Numbered from the stretch's first letter, positions 25,388-34,428 are shown. The stretch is 36,718 bases of DNA from Lachnospiraceae bacterium (GCA_024691305.1 JAILNS010000044.1:1-36718), one strand, 5' to 3'. Notes: generated from the sequence alone by a model not told the origin. Numbers and translations are program-made.

Positions 25388-26404
25388 ATGGCAGTAAAAG
25401 TAGCAATTAACGGATTCGGTCGTATCGGTCGTCTGGCTTTCAGACAGATGTTTGGTGCAGAAGGATTTGAGATCGTAGCTATCAACGATCTTACAAGCCC
25501 TGAAATGCTTGCACATCTTCTTAAGTATGACTCAACACAGGGTCGTTACGCTCTGTGCGACAAGGTAACTTTCGGTGAGGATTCAATCTCTGTAGACGGC
25601 AAGAAGATCACTATCTACAAAGAGGCTGATGCTAAGAACCTTCCTTGGGGACAGCTTGGTGTAGATGTTGTTCTTGAGTGTACAGGTTTCTATACAAGCA
25701 AGGATAAGGCTCAGGCACATATCGATGCAGGTGCTAAGCACGTTATCATTTCCGCACCCGCAGGAAACGACCTTCCTACTATCGTATACAACGTAAACCA
25801 TCAGTCACTTACAGCTGATGACAAGATCATCTCAGCTGCTTCATGTACAACAAACTGCCTTGCTCCTATGGCTAAGGCTCTTAACGATTGTGCTCCCATC
25901 AAGTCCGGTATCATGTGCACTATCCACGCTTACACAGGTGATCAGATGACTCTTGACGGACCTCAGAGAAAGGGTGACAAGAGACGTTCACGTGCAGCTG
26001 CAGTTAATATCGTTCCCAACTCAACAGGTGCTGCTAAGGCTATCGGCCTTGTTATCCCTGAGTTGAACGGCAAGCTCATCGGCGCTGCTCAGCGTGTTCC
26101 TACTCCTACAGGATCAACCACTATCCTTACAGCTGTAGTTGAAGGTACTGTTACTAAAGAGCAGATCAATGACGCTATGAAGGCTGCTTCAAACGAGAGC
26201 TTCGGATACAACGTAGATGAGATCGTTTCAAGTGATATCGTTGGTATGACTTACGGTTCACTCTTTGATTCAACTCAGACCATGGTTCTGCCTCTTGATA
26301 ACGGCACAACTCAGGTTCAGGTTGTTTCATGGTATGACAACGAGAACTCATACACAAGCCAGATGGTTCGTACCATCAAGCACTTCGGAAGCCTTCTTAA
26401 ATAA
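25388..26404 (+). CDS. gapA: Glyceraldehyde-3-phosphate dehydrogenase
   Basis: The enzyme oxidises glyceraldehyde 3-phosphate to 1,3-bisphosphoglycerate with NAD+. The 338-residue length is standard. The Rossmann opening [13 protein letters not shown] and the active-site [12 protein letters not shown] with C153 are intact, as is the [14 protein letters not shown] segment. Codon use is markedly biased (CTT, AAG, GCT, ACA favoured) compared with the flanking genes, a sign of high expression shared with pgk and tpiA. A strong hairpin follows it directly before pgk. Confidence 0.98.
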   Translation: MAVKVAINGFGRIGRLAFRQMFGAEGFEIVAINDLTSPEMLAHLLKYDSTQGRYALCDKVTFGEDSISVDGKKITIYKEADAKNLPWGQLGVDVVLECTGFYTSKDKAQAHIDAGAKHVIISAPAGNDLPTIVYNVNHQSLTADDKIISAASCTTNCLAPMAKALNDCAPIKSGIMCTIHAYTGDQMTLDGPQRKGDKRRSRAAAVNIVPNSTGAAKAIGLVIPELNGKLIGAAQRVPTPTGSTTILTAVVEGTVTKEQINDAMKAASNESFGYNVDEIVSSDIVGMTYGSLFDSTQTMVLPLDNGTTQVQVVSWYDNENSYTSQMVRTIKHFGSLLK

Positions 26405-26431
26405 TTAACGGCTGACTGAAAATGTTTTCTT

Positions 26432-26464
26432 AAGGCCCGGTCCGGTTTGGGCCGGGCCTTTTAA
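26432..26464 (+). terminator. Intercistronic hairpin between gapA and pgk
   Basis: AAGGCCCGGTCC (26432-26443) pairs with GGGCCGGGCCTT (26449-26460) over 12 bp with one G-U and a 5-nt loop, followed by TTAA after the stem. It looks like an intrinsic terminator with a short T-run. Only about 25 bp remain before pgk, too few for a promoter, so pgk relies on read-through. A partial terminator or a gapA mRNA stabiliser is likely. Confidence 0.7.
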
Positions 26465-26488
26465 TCTATCAAAAAAGGAGAAGCAATT

Positions 26489-27721
26489 ATGGCATTAAAC
26501 AAAAAAAGTGTTGACGATTTTAATGCAGCCGGCAGAAGAGTACTGGTAAGATGTGACTTCAACGTTCCTTTAAAGGATGGCGTTATCACAGACGATACAC
26601 GTATCAGAGCTGCACTGCCTACCATCAACAAGCTGATCAAAGACGGCGCAAAGGTTATCCTTTGCTCACATCTTGGCAAGGTTAAGGAAGGCCCTAACGA
26701 GAAAGAATCTCTTGCACCTGTAGCTAAGGCACTTGAGGAGAAACTCGGAAAGAGCGTTAACTTTGTATCCGACTATAACGTAACAGGCGAAGCTGCAACA
26801 GCAGCTGTAAATGCAATGAAAGACGGAGATGTTGTACTTCTTCAGAATACACGTTTCCGTGGAAAAGAAGAGACCAAGCCTACTGATGCAGGCGAGGCTT
26901 TTGCAAAGGAACTTGCTGATCTTGCAGATGATTATGTATGTGATGCTTTCGGTTCCGCTCACAGAGCACATGCTTCTGTAGCTGTAGTTACCAAGTATAT
27001 CACCGAGAAGGGTGGCACCAATGCAGTTGGATATCTTATGCAGAAAGAGATCGACTTCCTCGGAAATGCAGTTGAGAATCCTGTACGTCCTTTCGTAGCA
27101 ATCCTTGGTGGAGCTAAAGTTGCTGATAAGCTTAATGTTATCAATAACCTTCTTGAGAAGTGCGATACACTTATCATCGGTGGTGGTATGGCATTCACAT
27201 TCCTCAAAGCTCAGGGTTATGAGATCGGTAACTCTCTTGTAGATGATGAGAAACTTGATTACTGCAAGGAAATGATGGAAAAGGCTAAGAAACTCGGTAA
27301 GGAGCTTCTTCTTCCCGTTGATACTGCAGTAGCTGATTCTTTCCCGAATCCCATCGACGGACCTATCGATGTAGAATATGTTGATTCAACTGCAATCCCT
27401 GCTGATAAGGAAGGCCTTGATATCGGTCCTAAGACTCAGGAACTCTTCGCAACAGCAGCTAAGAACGCTAAGACCGTTGTTTGGAACGGACCTATGGGCG
27501 TATTCGAGAATCCTACTCTTGCAAAAGGTACAATAGCAGTAGCCAAGGCTCTTGCAGAGACAGATGCGACCACTATCATCGGTGGCGGTGATTCGGCAGC
27601 AGCTTGCAACCAGCTCGGATTTGCAGATAAGATGAGCCATATCTCAACAGGTGGCGGCGCTTCTCTTGAATTCCTTGAAGGTAAGGAACTTCCCGGCGTA
27701 TACGCAGCTGATGACAAATAA
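26489..27721 (+). CDS. pgk: Phosphoglycerate kinase
   Basis: The enzyme makes ATP from 1,3-bisphosphoglycerate and ADP. The 410-residue protein shows the N-domain motif [15 protein letters not shown] (about 16-30), the nucleotide-binding [12 protein letters not shown] (about 208-219), and the C-terminal GGGDSAAA and [30 protein letters not shown] is the ribosome site. It lies between gapA and tpiA on one strand with the same high-expression codon bias. Confidence 0.98.
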   Translation: MALNKKSVDDFNAAGRRVLVRCDFNVPLKDGVITDDTRIRAALPTINKLIKDGAKVILCSHLGKVKEGPNEKESLAPVAKALEEKLGKSVNFVSDYNVTGEAATAAVNAMKDGDVVLLQNTRFRGKEETKPTDAGEAFAKELADLADDYVCDAFGSAHRAHASVAVVTKYITEKGGTNAVGYLMQKEIDFLGNAVENPVRPFVAILGGAKVADKLNVINNLLEKCDTLIIGGGMAFTFLKAQGYEIGNSLVDDEKLDYCKEMMEKAKKLGKELLLPVDTAVADSFPNPIDGPIDVEYVDSTAIPADKEGLDIGPKTQELFATAAKNAKTVVWNGPMGVFENPTLAKGTIAVAKALAETDATTIIGGGDSAAACNQLGFADKMSHISTGGGASLEFLEGKELPGVYAADDK

Positions 27722-27743
27722 TCAATTAAGGAGAAGCAATAAT

Positions 27744-28487
27744 ATGAGAAGAAGAATAATTGCAGGAAACTGGAAGATGAACAAGACTCCCAGTGAGGCA
27801 GTAGCTCTTTGTAACGAACTTAAGGACCTTGTAAAAAATGATGCAGTAGACGTAGTTTACTGTGTACCCGCTATCGATATCGTTCCTGTTGCAGAAGCAG
27901 TTAAGGGAACCAACGTACATGTAGGTGCAGAAAACTTCTACATTGAAGACAAGGGTGCTTTTACGGGTGAGATCTCTGCTCCCATGCTTAAGGATGCAGG
28001 TGTTGAGTATATCATCATCGGACACTCCGAGAGAAGAGATATCTTCGGTGAGAATGATGTTCTTATCAATGCAAAGGTTAAGAAGGCATTTGCAGCAGGT
28101 CTTAAGCCTATTCTTTGCTGCGGTGAGTCACTTGCACTTCGTAAGGCTGATACTTACAAAGAATGGATCACAAGACAGATCACATGGGATCTTGACGGCG
28201 TAACAGCTGATCAGGTTAAGGAACTTGTTATCGCTTACGAGCCTATCTGGGCTATCGGAACAGGCGAGACAGCCACTTCGGATCAGGCTGAAGAAGTTTG
28301 CAAACTCATCCGTGAGCTTATTGCTAAGCTTTATGATGATGCAACAGCTGAGGCAGTTCGTATCCAGTACGGCGGATCCATGAATGCAGGCAATGCTGCA
28401 GATCTTTTGAGCAAGCCCAACATCGACGGCGGACTTATCGGCGGTGCTTCATTAAAGCCCGATTTCGGTCAGATCGTTAACGCCTGA
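27744..28487 (+). CDS. tpiA: Triose-phosphate isomerase
   Basis: The enzyme interconverts dihydroxyacetone phosphate and glyceraldehyde 3-phosphate. The start at 27744 ([14 protein letters not shown]) is set by AAGGAGA 10 bases upstream and gives the standard 247 residues. An upstream in-frame extension into pgk is not credible. N12/K14 of the GNWKMN motif, H94 (IIIGHSERR) and E166 ([11 protein letters not shown]) are the catalytic residues. The phosphate loops ([18 protein letters not shown]) are complete. It ends the gapA-pgk-tpiA unit. Confidence 0.98.
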   Translation: MRRRIIAGNWKMNKTPSEAVALCNELKDLVKNDAVDVVYCVPAIDIVPVAEAVKGTNVHVGAENFYIEDKGAFTGEISAPMLKDAGVEYIIIGHSERRDIFGENDVLINAKVKKAFAAGLKPILCCGESLALRKADTYKEWITRQITWDLDGVTADQVKELVIAYEPIWAIGTGETATSDQAEEVCKLIRELIAKLYDDATAEAVRIQYGGSMNAGNAADLLSKPNIDGGLIGGASLKPDFGQIVNA

Positions 28488-28516
28488 GCTTTAACAGATC
28501 CGGTATAATGAATGAT

Positions 28517-28551
28517 AAGCCTCTGCGGAGTATTTCCGCAGGGGCTTTTCT
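28517..28551 (+). terminator. Terminator of the glycolytic operon
   Basis: AAGCCTCTGCGGA (28517-28529) and TCCGCAGGGGCTT (28535-28547) form a 13-bp stem with one G-U and a GTATT loop, followed by TTCTT. Confidence 0.9.
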
Positions 28552-28634
28552 TAAGTAAATCTTAATCATTTATTGTGTTTTTTATTTGCGATATAGGGAT
28601 ATAATCATATAAGGATCACAAGGAGAGGATCATT

Positions 28635-29540
28635 ATGCAAAAAAGAATGATTAAGAAAATAATATCTATTACAGCAGTTTCATTAATGATGATAAATATG
28701 CTGTGCGCATGCGGAAAGTCCGATCAGATGAGTGTCGAGGATGAAGTTGCCATGGCACTCGAAGACTATGTATCCAGGGAGGAGATCCCTGCAGAGGATA
28801 ATACCGGTGTAGCTGCAGAACAAAATGCGGATACTGATACCGAAGAAAAAAGTACCATGAACAGCAGCGTGACCAAGGATGAGTCTAAAACAGACTCAGA
28901 CTCCGAAACAAAGGACACATCCCCCAAAGCGACTGCGGCTGCATCATCCAAAAAGGCTGATACGGGTGCGGTTTGTATAAACCCGTTCCTTGGAAGTACC
29001 AGTACAGCGACATCTTTTTATATCAGTTTTAACATAGAGACCGACTCCGGAGTCGCAGGTATAACCTGGGGATCCATGGACGGAACGGACGGAGAGTATT
29101 ATCTTTTTGCATTTGACTGTACAAGAGATATCCCTATGCTTTATACATCGCGCAGGCAGGGAGATGCCGTATATGATGAGACATATACAAATCTCGATTT
29201 CATGTATCCCGAGATGGTGATGTTTACGAGCGTTGAACATATAGTTGAGATAGTGGTAAGCCAGACTACCGCAACGGTTTATCTTGATAAATACAAGGTT
29301 TGCGATACTATACTGAAAACTGCCAAGCCCGTAGGCCAGTTCGGGACATGGGTTCAGGACGGAGATTATCATGAGTATATAGATAATCTCTTTGTCGCAG
29401 AGGATGTGGACGGACAAGGAGACTGGATCTACTCGGATGATTTTGCTCATCGGAATAATCTTTTTGCGCCTGCACTTAAGACCGAATCCGGCAGATTATA
29501 TGCCACTGCCGGCTATCATGTTGCACCCAAAAAAGAATAA
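28635..29540 (+). CDS. Lipoprotein of unknown function
   Basis: Residues 1-27 form a lipoprotein signal ending in the lipobox MLCAC. A Ser/Thr/Asp/Lys-rich linker (about 28-115) follows. The folded region (about 116-301) contains GVAGITWGSMDGTDGEYYLF, TATVYLDKYKVCDT and a final DWIYSDDFAHRNNLFA, a beta-rich pattern that resembles LamG/concanavalin-type carbohydrate- or ligand-binding domains. That is a resemblance, not an identification. AAGGAGAGGA is the ribosome site. It follows the glycolytic terminator and is probably monocistronic. TATAAT at 28600-28605 may be its -10 box. Confidence 0.72.
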   Translation: MQKRMIKKIISITAVSLMMINMLCACGKSDQMSVEDEVAMALEDYVSREEIPAEDNTGVAAEQNADTDTEEKSTMNSSVTKDESKTDSDSETKDTSPKATAAASSKKADTGAVCINPFLGSTSTATSFYISFNIETDSGVAGITWGSMDGTDGEYYLFAFDCTRDIPMLYTSRRQGDAVYDETYTNLDFMYPEMVMFTSVEHIVEIVVSQTTATVYLDKYKVCDTILKTAKPVGQFGTWVQDGDYHEYIDNLFVAEDVDGQGDWIYSDDFAHRNNLFAPALKTESGRLYATAGYHVAPKKE

Positions 29541-29546
29541 TATATA

Positions 29547-29555
29547 TGGTATAAT
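29547..29555 (+). promoter_or_regulatory. Extended -10 promoter of the aldolase-like gene
   Basis: TGGTATAAT lies about 43 bp before the start at 29599 and directly after the lipoprotein stop. No -35 is evident. It shares the word ATATGGTATAAT with the promoter at 23171-23182. Confidence 0.5.
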
Positions 29556-29598
29556 CATTTCATATGGACATACGGCATATATATAGCGAGGTGATCTT

Positions 29599-30681
29599 AT
29601 GGCATATGAAGAAAATGAAGCCAGAAAACTTATACTTAAGGCGTGCAACGAACTTGTATCCAAACAGCTTATAGTCAGAACGTGGGGAAATGTAAGTGCC
29701 CGCGTCACTGAGGATCGCATAGCGATAACCCCCAGTGGCAAAGGTTATGATACTCTCACAGAAGATGATATAGTCATTGTTGATCTTAAAGGCAAATATG
29801 AGGGTGATCTGAAACCTTCAAGCGAGTTGGGAGTCCATCTTGCCGGTTATCAAAGCCGTCCGGAAGCTAATTTTATAATTCATACGCATCAGACTTATGC
29901 GTCTGCGCTCAGCATACTCGGTATGGACATCAGGCTTGGACCGAGGGTTTCTGAGCGGACCAGGCAGCTTGTAGGACCGAGCATAGTCTGCGCAGAATAC
30001 GGTTTAAACGGGTCAAAGAAGATTGCGCAGGCCGTTTCATATGCGCTGGATTCCAATCCAAAGACCAATCATGTGCTGCTTAAAAATCATGGGGCTGTTT
30101 GTCTTGGGACGGATTATGACAATGCATTTCACATAGCCTTGACACTTGAAAAATTATCCCAAAAGATATATGACTATTACTGTACTGACGGAGCACCGCT
30201 CGTAGAACAGCTTGCCCAGAGAAAGGCATATAAAGAGGAAAAGCCGACCGTGGTGGAAGAAATTAGCGTAGTTCAGGCAATTCCCGAAACGATAGATTCT
30301 TCTTTTGAGCGATATGGAATGTGGATCCTGCATGTGAGGACTCCGTATGTACTTAAGATGAGCGAGTATGATACAACCGTAAAGGCATATCTGGATGACT
30401 TTGCGCAGATAACCGGCCCTTCGGTCAAATGTGTTTCCGCAGATGCGGACAGACCTGCTTTATTTAAGATACTCGGAAAAGGCAATGCGGTATTTGTCGA
30501 AGGACAGGGTGCATATACCTTTGGTCCGACTTACGATGAGGCACTTTGTGTAGCGGAGATCCTAGAAAAAGGATGTACAGCGGCTTATCTTGCACGTATA
30601 AGAGATATAGAACCTCTTAAAGCGTATGATGCTTTTATAGACAGATACAAGTACGTTCACAAGTATTCAAAACTAAAATAA
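29599..30681 (+). CDS. Class II aldolase/adducin-family protein, two tandem domains
   Basis: The 360-residue protein has a full class II aldolase domain (about 1-200) of the L-fuculose-phosphate aldolase type. WGNVSARV (near 29), the ITPSGKGYD phosphate loop (near 45), the SSELGVH segment and the zinc ligands HTH (about 94-96) and H in LLKNHGAVCLG (about 154) are all present. Residues about 220-360 form a second, degenerate copy (FVEGQGAYTFGPTYDEAL) without the His ligands. Characterised relatives cleave or epimerise phosphorylated sugars using zinc. The substrate cannot be read from the sequence. GAGGTGAT precedes the ATG, and argJ follows 27 bp later. Confidence 0.85.
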   Translation: MAYEENEARKLILKACNELVSKQLIVRTWGNVSARVTEDRIAITPSGKGYDTLTEDDIVIVDLKGKYEGDLKPSSELGVHLAGYQSRPEANFIIHTHQTYASALSILGMDIRLGPRVSERTRQLVGPSIVCAEYGLNGSKKIAQAVSYALDSNPKTNHVLLKNHGAVCLGTDYDNAFHIALTLEKLSQKIYDYYCTDGAPLVEQLAQRKAYKEEKPTVVEEISVVQAIPETIDSSFERYGMWILHVRTPYVLKMSEYDTTVKAYLDDFAQITGPSVKCVSADADRPALFKILGKGNAVFVEGQGAYTFGPTYDEALCVAEILEKGCTAAYLARIRDIEPLKAYDAFIDRYKYVHKYSKLK

Positions 30682-30708
30682 ATATATTTACCGACGAGGA
30701 GATTCATT

Positions 30709-31932
30709 ATGAAAAAAATACAAGGCGGCGTATGTGCCCCAAAAGGTTTCAAGGCAGCGGCTTATGCGGCAAAGATCAAATATGAAGGCCGTGATGATAT
30801 GGCTATGTTGTATTCGGATGAGCCTTGTGAGATAGCGGGAACCTTTACCACAAATGTAGTTAAGGCTGCTCCTGTCATCTGGGACCGTGATATAGTACAG
30901 GCCGGAGATACCGTAAGAGCAGCAGTGGTAAATACGGGAATAGCAAATGCCTGTACGGGACAGGAGGGTATGGACTGTGTTAAGGCAACTGCCTGGGCTG
31001 CAGCTGATGCACTAGGGATCAAAGAAAATGAAGTTTTGATCGGCTCTACCGGAGTTATAGGGATGCAGCTGCCTGTAGATAAATTAAGGACAGGCGCATA
31101 TGCCCTGGCTTCAGGTCTTGAGCGGAGCCCGGAAGCTGCAAACAGGGCTGCTAAAGCGATAATGACCACGGATACTCACGAAAAAGAGATCGCATATGAG
31201 TTTGAGATCGGAGGAGTTACCGTACATATCGGCGGTATGTCCAAGGGATCGGGAATGATCCATCCGAATATGTGTACAATGCTTGGATATATAACAACGG
31301 ATGTGGCCATTTCAGGTGATATGCTTCAAAAAGCGCTAAGTGATGTTGTGACGGATACTTTCAATATGATCTCTGTAGACGGTGATACAAGCACAAATGA
31401 TACATTACTTGCTTTTGCCAACGGTCTTGCCGAGAATCCCATGATAGATACCGAGGGAATGGATTATGATACTTTTTACAAGGCATTAAATACGGTATGT
31501 CTGCATCTGGCCAAGGAGATGGCAGCAGACGGTGAAGGTGCCACTAAACTGGTGGAATGTGAGGTACGTGGGGCGGATACCAAGGACAATGCAAGAATAC
31601 TTGCCAAGTCAGTCATAGGTTCATCGCTTGTTAAAGCTGCAATGTACGGATGTGATGCCAACTGGGGAAGAGAATTATGTGCTCTTGGCTATTCAGGGGT
31701 TACTTTTGACCCGCAAAATGTCGATATGTATTTTAGAGCGGATGATAAGGAAATGCTCATCTGTAAAAGCGGAGTAGGTACGGATTACAGTGAAGATGAA
31801 GCGGCCAAACTGTTATCTTCCGATCATGTAGAGATCAAGGTGGATATGCATATGGGCTCAGAGAGCGCAGTTGCATACGGATGTGATCTGACGTATGATT
31901 ATGTTAAGATAAACGCTGATTACAGAAGTTAA
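30709..31932 (+). CDS. argJ: Bifunctional ornithine acetyltransferase / N-acetylglutamate synthase ArgJ
   Basis: ArgJ moves the acetyl group from N-acetylornithine to glutamate in the cyclic arginine pathway. It is made as a 407-residue proenzyme that cleaves itself before the nucleophilic threonine. Here that is T190 in MCTMLGYITTDV (most relatives have ATML, this one CTML). VNTGIANACTG (about 65-75) and GDTSTNDTLLAFANG (about 225-239) are also typical. GAGGAG precedes the ATG. No argC, argB, argD or argF is nearby, unusual for argJ. The gene ends in three in-frame stops spaced 12 bp apart. Confidence 0.95.
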   Translation: MKKIQGGVCAPKGFKAAAYAAKIKYEGRDDMAMLYSDEPCEIAGTFTTNVVKAAPVIWDRDIVQAGDTVRAAVVNTGIANACTGQEGMDCVKATAWAAADALGIKENEVLIGSTGVIGMQLPVDKLRTGAYALASGLERSPEAANRAAKAIMTTDTHEKEIAYEFEIGGVTVHIGGMSKGSGMIHPNMCTMLGYITTDVAISGDMLQKALSDVVTDTFNMISVDGDTSTNDTLLAFANGLAENPMIDTEGMDYDTFYKALNTVCLHLAKEMAADGEGATKLVECEVRGADTKDNARILAKSVIGSSLVKAAMYGCDANWGRELCALGYSGVTFDPQNVDMYFRADDKEMLICKSGVGTDYSEDEAAKLLSSDHVEIKVDMHMGSESAVAYGCDLTYDYVKINADYRS

Positions 31933-31957
31933 AGAGTAAGTTAAAGAGTAAGTTAAG
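31926..31957. repeat. 12-bp tandem repeat across the argJ stop
   Basis: AAGTTAAAGAGT occurs twice in tandem (31926-31937, 31938-31949) with a third partial copy to 31957. Each copy carries a TAA in the argJ frame (31930, 31942, 31954). It could reflect slippage. It also makes termination of argJ redundant. Confidence 0.85.
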
Positions 31958-31996
31958 GAACGTAGTGTAAGCTTTGTCATGAGAGGCGGTGATATT

Positions 31997-32680
31997 ATGA
32001 AGTATCGACGCATCGATAAGGATACGATCCAATGTATAGTTACGGGCGAGGACATGGATGAGAGAGGTCTGACCCTGGGTGATATATTTGAAAGAAGTGA
32101 GCGTGCAGAAGGATTCCTTCGGGAATTGATCGAAGAAGCGCATGAAGAGATCGGGTATGAATTAAGCAGTCCAAGTGTAGCAATGCAGATCACTCCCGTT
32201 CAGGATGACGGTATGATAATAACCATATCCAATGAGTCCGGTTCAACTTTCAGAAGCTTCTTAGAGCATATGAAAGATGTGATGGAAGCAATTGCAAACG
32301 GCTCGCTTACCGGTGATGAACACCAGTTCATCGATACCAAATCCAAGCCCAAAGATGACTATTATATAGACGATGACCAGCCTGAAGATGTCAGGATATT
32401 TGAATTTGACTCGATGAGCGATGTGCTCGATTTTGCCAAAGACGGATTTGCGGCAGGACAGGTTAAGTCAGTATTCGGTGCAGCAGATGATAAGTATTAT
32501 CTGATCATTACCAAAAACAGATGCTCGTGGAAGAACTTTAACAAGCTTTCCGCCAAAGCATTTGATTATGCTACGGTTGTGACGGATGTTAAAGGAAAAC
32601 TGATATACTTAAGCGAGCACGGCGAGGGTCTCATAGAAAAGGGTGCTCTTACCACACTTAAGAAGATCGCACGTGGATAA
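31997..32680 (+). CDS. mecA: Adaptor protein MecA
   Basis: MecA delivers proteins to the ClpC unfoldase and was named for its control of competence factor ComK. The start at 31997 (MKYRRIDKDTIQCIVT) follows GAGGCGGTGAT and gives 227 residues. An ATG at 31979 would add six residues without a better site. The N-terminal substrate-binding domain (DMDERGLTLGDIF, FLRELIEEAHEEIGYEL) and the C-terminal ClpC-binding domain (about 120-227, starting IFEFDSMSDVLDFAK) are both recognisable, joined by an acidic linker. It lies alone between argJ and secG. Confidence 0.88.
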   Translation: MKYRRIDKDTIQCIVTGEDMDERGLTLGDIFERSERAEGFLRELIEEAHEEIGYELSSPSVAMQITPVQDDGMIITISNESGSTFRSFLEHMKDVMEAIANGSLTGDEHQFIDTKSKPKDDYYIDDDQPEDVRIFEFDSMSDVLDFAKDGFAAGQVKSVFGAADDKYYLIITKNRCSWKNFNKLSAKAFDYATVVTDVKGKLIYLSEHGEGLIEKGALTTLKKIARG

Positions 32681-32783
32681 TTAAAACTTGATTATTGATC
32701 TGCTCTGTGTTAAAGTATAGTTTGTGTCTGGCAGAAGACACTGTATTTTGTATGTTGATCAGCAGATCGTGATGGAGGATATA

Positions 32784-33023
32784 ATGGGAGTACTCAGAAT
32801 CATACTCACTATAATATATATAATCGCATGTTTGGCACTTGTAGTCATAGTTCTTCTTCAGGAAGGCAAATCAGCAGGACTCGGTGCTATATCGGGAGCA
32901 GCAGAAACTTATTGGGGCAAGAACAAAGGACGTTCCATGGAAGGCAAGTTGGTAAAGATTACCACTATACTTGCAATTTTCTTTATCGTGTTCGCCATTG
33001 TTCTTAACTTAAAGGTATTCTGA
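32784..33023 (+). CDS. secG: Preprotein translocase subunit SecG
   Basis: SecG is the small subunit of the SecYEG channel. The 79-residue reading from 32784 ([14 protein letters not shown]) is preferred over longer ones because GGAGG lies five bases upstream and the size is standard. Two transmembrane helices (about 3-22 and 58-77) flank the conserved [21 protein letters not shown] loop, here shortened as [15 protein letters not shown]. It is followed by a strong terminator. secG-smpB-ssrA adjacency is common in Firmicutes (often with rnr between secG and smpB, absent here). Confidence 0.94.
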   Translation: MGVLRIILTIIYIIACLALVVIVLLQEGKSAGLGAISGAAETYWGKNKGRSMEGKLVKITTILAIFFIVFAIVLNLKVF

Positions 33024-33044
33024 TAGGATTAAGATGCAGATGTG

Positions 33045-33075
33045 GCTCCTGTGATCTCACAGGAGCTTATTTTTT
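33045..33075 (+). terminator. Terminator after secG
   Basis: GCTCCTGTGA (33045-33054) and TCACAGGAGC (33057-33066) form a near-continuous palindrome (closing to a 9-bp stem with a GATC loop), followed by TTATTTTTT. Confidence 0.88.
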
Positions 33076-33099
33076 AGCATAATACAAACGGAAAAGATC

Positions 33100-33567
33100 A
33101 TGAGTAAGGAAGCACAAAAACTCATAGCCAACAATAAAAAAGCATATCACGATTACTTCATAGAAGAGAAGTTTGAGTGCGGTATAGTACTGCACGGAAC
33201 GGAAGTTAAGAGTCTTCGTATGGGAAAATGTTCGATCAAGGAAGCCTATATCCGTATAGAAAACGGAGAGGTCTATGCTTACGGAATGAACATAAGTCCC
33301 TATGAGATGGGAAATATCTTTAACAAAGATCCCTTACGTCCCAAGAAACTCCTTCTTCACAGAGATGAGATCAACCGGTTAAACGGAGCGGTAACAAAAG
33401 AGGGTTATACAATAGTTCCTCTTCAGGTTTATTTTTCACAGGGAAGGGCTAAGATAGAGATAGCACTTGCCAAGGGTAAGAAACTCTATGATAAACGAGC
33501 CGATATCGCCAAAAAGGATATGCGAAGGGAGCATGAGAGAGAGTTTAAGGTTAAAAACCTGTATTAA
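33100..33567 (+). CDS. smpB: SsrA-binding protein SmpB
   Basis: SmpB binds tmRNA and mimics the anticodon arm so that stalled ribosomes can switch to the tmRNA tag frame. The 155 residues include the opening [20 protein letters not shown] and [21 protein letters not shown] (conserved G-T-E-V-K-S) and the basic tail motif [15 protein letters not shown], here shortened as [21 protein letters not shown] is a modest ribosome site. Only 24 bp separate it from the secG terminator, so it needs read-through or an overlapping promoter. ssrA follows 48 bp later. Confidence 0.97.
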   Translation: MSKEAQKLIANNKKAYHDYFIEEKFECGIVLHGTEVKSLRMGKCSIKEAYIRIENGEVYAYGMNISPYEMGNIFNKDPLRPKKLLLHRDEINRLNGAVTKEGYTIVPLQVYFSQGRAKIEIALAKGKKLYDKRADIAKKDMRREHEREFKVKNLY

Positions 33568-33601
33568 ACCGTCGGTTTATGTTTTTTTGGTTTGATACGG
33601 T

Positions 33602-33607
33602 TATAAT
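33602..33607 (+). promoter_or_regulatory. -10 box of ssrA
   Basis: TATAAT ends eight bases before the predicted mature 5' end at 33616, the usual distance to a transcription start. A canonical -35 is not evident. Confidence 0.6.
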
Positions 33608-33615
33608 ATATTTAT

Positions 33616-33978
33616 GGGCCAGTCAAGGTTTCGACAGGGCTCGTGAAGCGGGAGAAGCACGCCGAGGATGGTGGACACCTCGTAAATCCGACACCAAAAA
33701 ATAATCGCTAACGACGATTACGCTCTGGCAGCAGCGTAAAACTACTGCCTCACCTTAGGGTGATAAGCTCTGCGGATAACGCCGCTATACTCCGTAGAGT
33801 TCAAAGTAGCGGCTGCATGCTGTAAAGCAAGTTCTTGAGAAGCAGCATAAAGACCTATCAGGAACCCGGGGATGCAAAGTCTGTCGGTTATCTTATTCCC
33901 CAGGTATGAAGACCGAATAAGCGTGTAGAAGAAACGTGGAATGGGTTTTGGACGCGGGTTCGACTCCCGCCTGGTCCA
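33616..33978 (+). ncRNA. ssrA: Transfer-messenger RNA (tmRNA)
   Basis: This is one-piece tmRNA, which rescues stalled ribosomes and tags the product for proteolysis. The 5' end GGGCCAG (33616-33622) pairs with CTGGTCC (33971-33977) as the acceptor stem, with A33978 as the discriminator. CCA is not encoded and must be added. The T-arm GCGGGTTCGACTCCCGC precedes the 3' acceptor strand. The tag frame runs 33707-33739: GCT AAC GAC GAT TAC GCT CTG GCA GCA GCG TAA, giving ANDDYALAAA. It is directly downstream of smpB. Length 363 nt is typical for Clostridia. Confidence 0.96.
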
Positions 33979-34132
33979 TTGAAGCAAAGGTATACGAACA
34001 CCATTCCAAGCCTAAAAATAGGCATTTGTAAAACGGAGTTTGGTGTAAGTGTTGCGTATGATGATTCCTTTTTCATTAGAGTTTTTGAACGATATAGTAA
34101 TTGTTTCATATCACTGATTTTTGGAGACAATA

Positions 34133-34372
34133 ATGAAGAAAAAGACAACAATATTGGCAATTATTTCCATGATAGCGATTCTTAGCGGATGTGATTTACG
34201 AACGTATGACCAAGGTTACAAGGAAGGATATAGTCAAGGCTAAGATGAGGGATATAGCCAAGGGAAAAACGATTTTGAAAATGGTGTATTATATACCGCC
34301 CCTGAGGATGGATATTCAGATATAAGGCTTTCAGGATTTTCTGGAGGGCCTTATTTTGTGTTGAGAAGATAA
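34133..34372 (+). pseudogene. Lipoprotein gene broken by an in-frame stop
   Basis: A good ribosome site (GGAGA) and ATG at 34133 open a lipoprotein signal (MKKKTTILAIISMIAILSGC, lipobox LSGC with Cys20). The sequence runs into a Tyr-Gly repeat (QGYKEGYSQG) and meets TAA at 34241-34243 (codon 37). The same frame stays open for 42 more codons and continues the repeat (DEGYSQGKNDFENG), ending at 34372. A TAT or TAC to TAA change would explain the stop, since Tyr fits the repeat at that point. As it stands only a 36-residue signal fragment is made. Function before decay is unknown. It lies about 150 bp after ssrA. Confidence 0.7.
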
Positions 34373-34407
34373 CGGAAAGTATCTCTGGTACTATTTTGGT
34401 ACTGTTT

Positions 34408-34428
34408 GTGATCGTAAAGTGCGATCAC
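34408..34428. other. Short hairpin in the post-tmRNA region
   Basis: GTGATCG (34408-34414) and CGATCAC (34422-34428) are perfect 7-bp arms around a 7-nt loop. No T-run follows. It may be incidental within decayed coding sequence. Confidence 0.35.

Noticed and set aside
27651..27743. Upstream start of tpiA inside pgk
   Set aside because: It would add residues without family similarity. The ATG at 27744 has a proper ribosome site and the canonical AGNWKMN opening.
31933..31996. Riboswitch or leader peptide before mecA
   Set aside because: Only a short tandem repeat and a ribosome site are present; no conserved structure can be drawn.
33979..34132. Attachment-site repeat of the ssrA 3' end
   Set aside because: I searched by eye for a second copy of the T-arm and acceptor sequence in the window and found none.
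33742..34160. Minus-strand open frames across ssrA
   Set aside because: They are antisense to the tmRNA; frames of this kind over ssrA or tRNA genes are common annotation artefacts.
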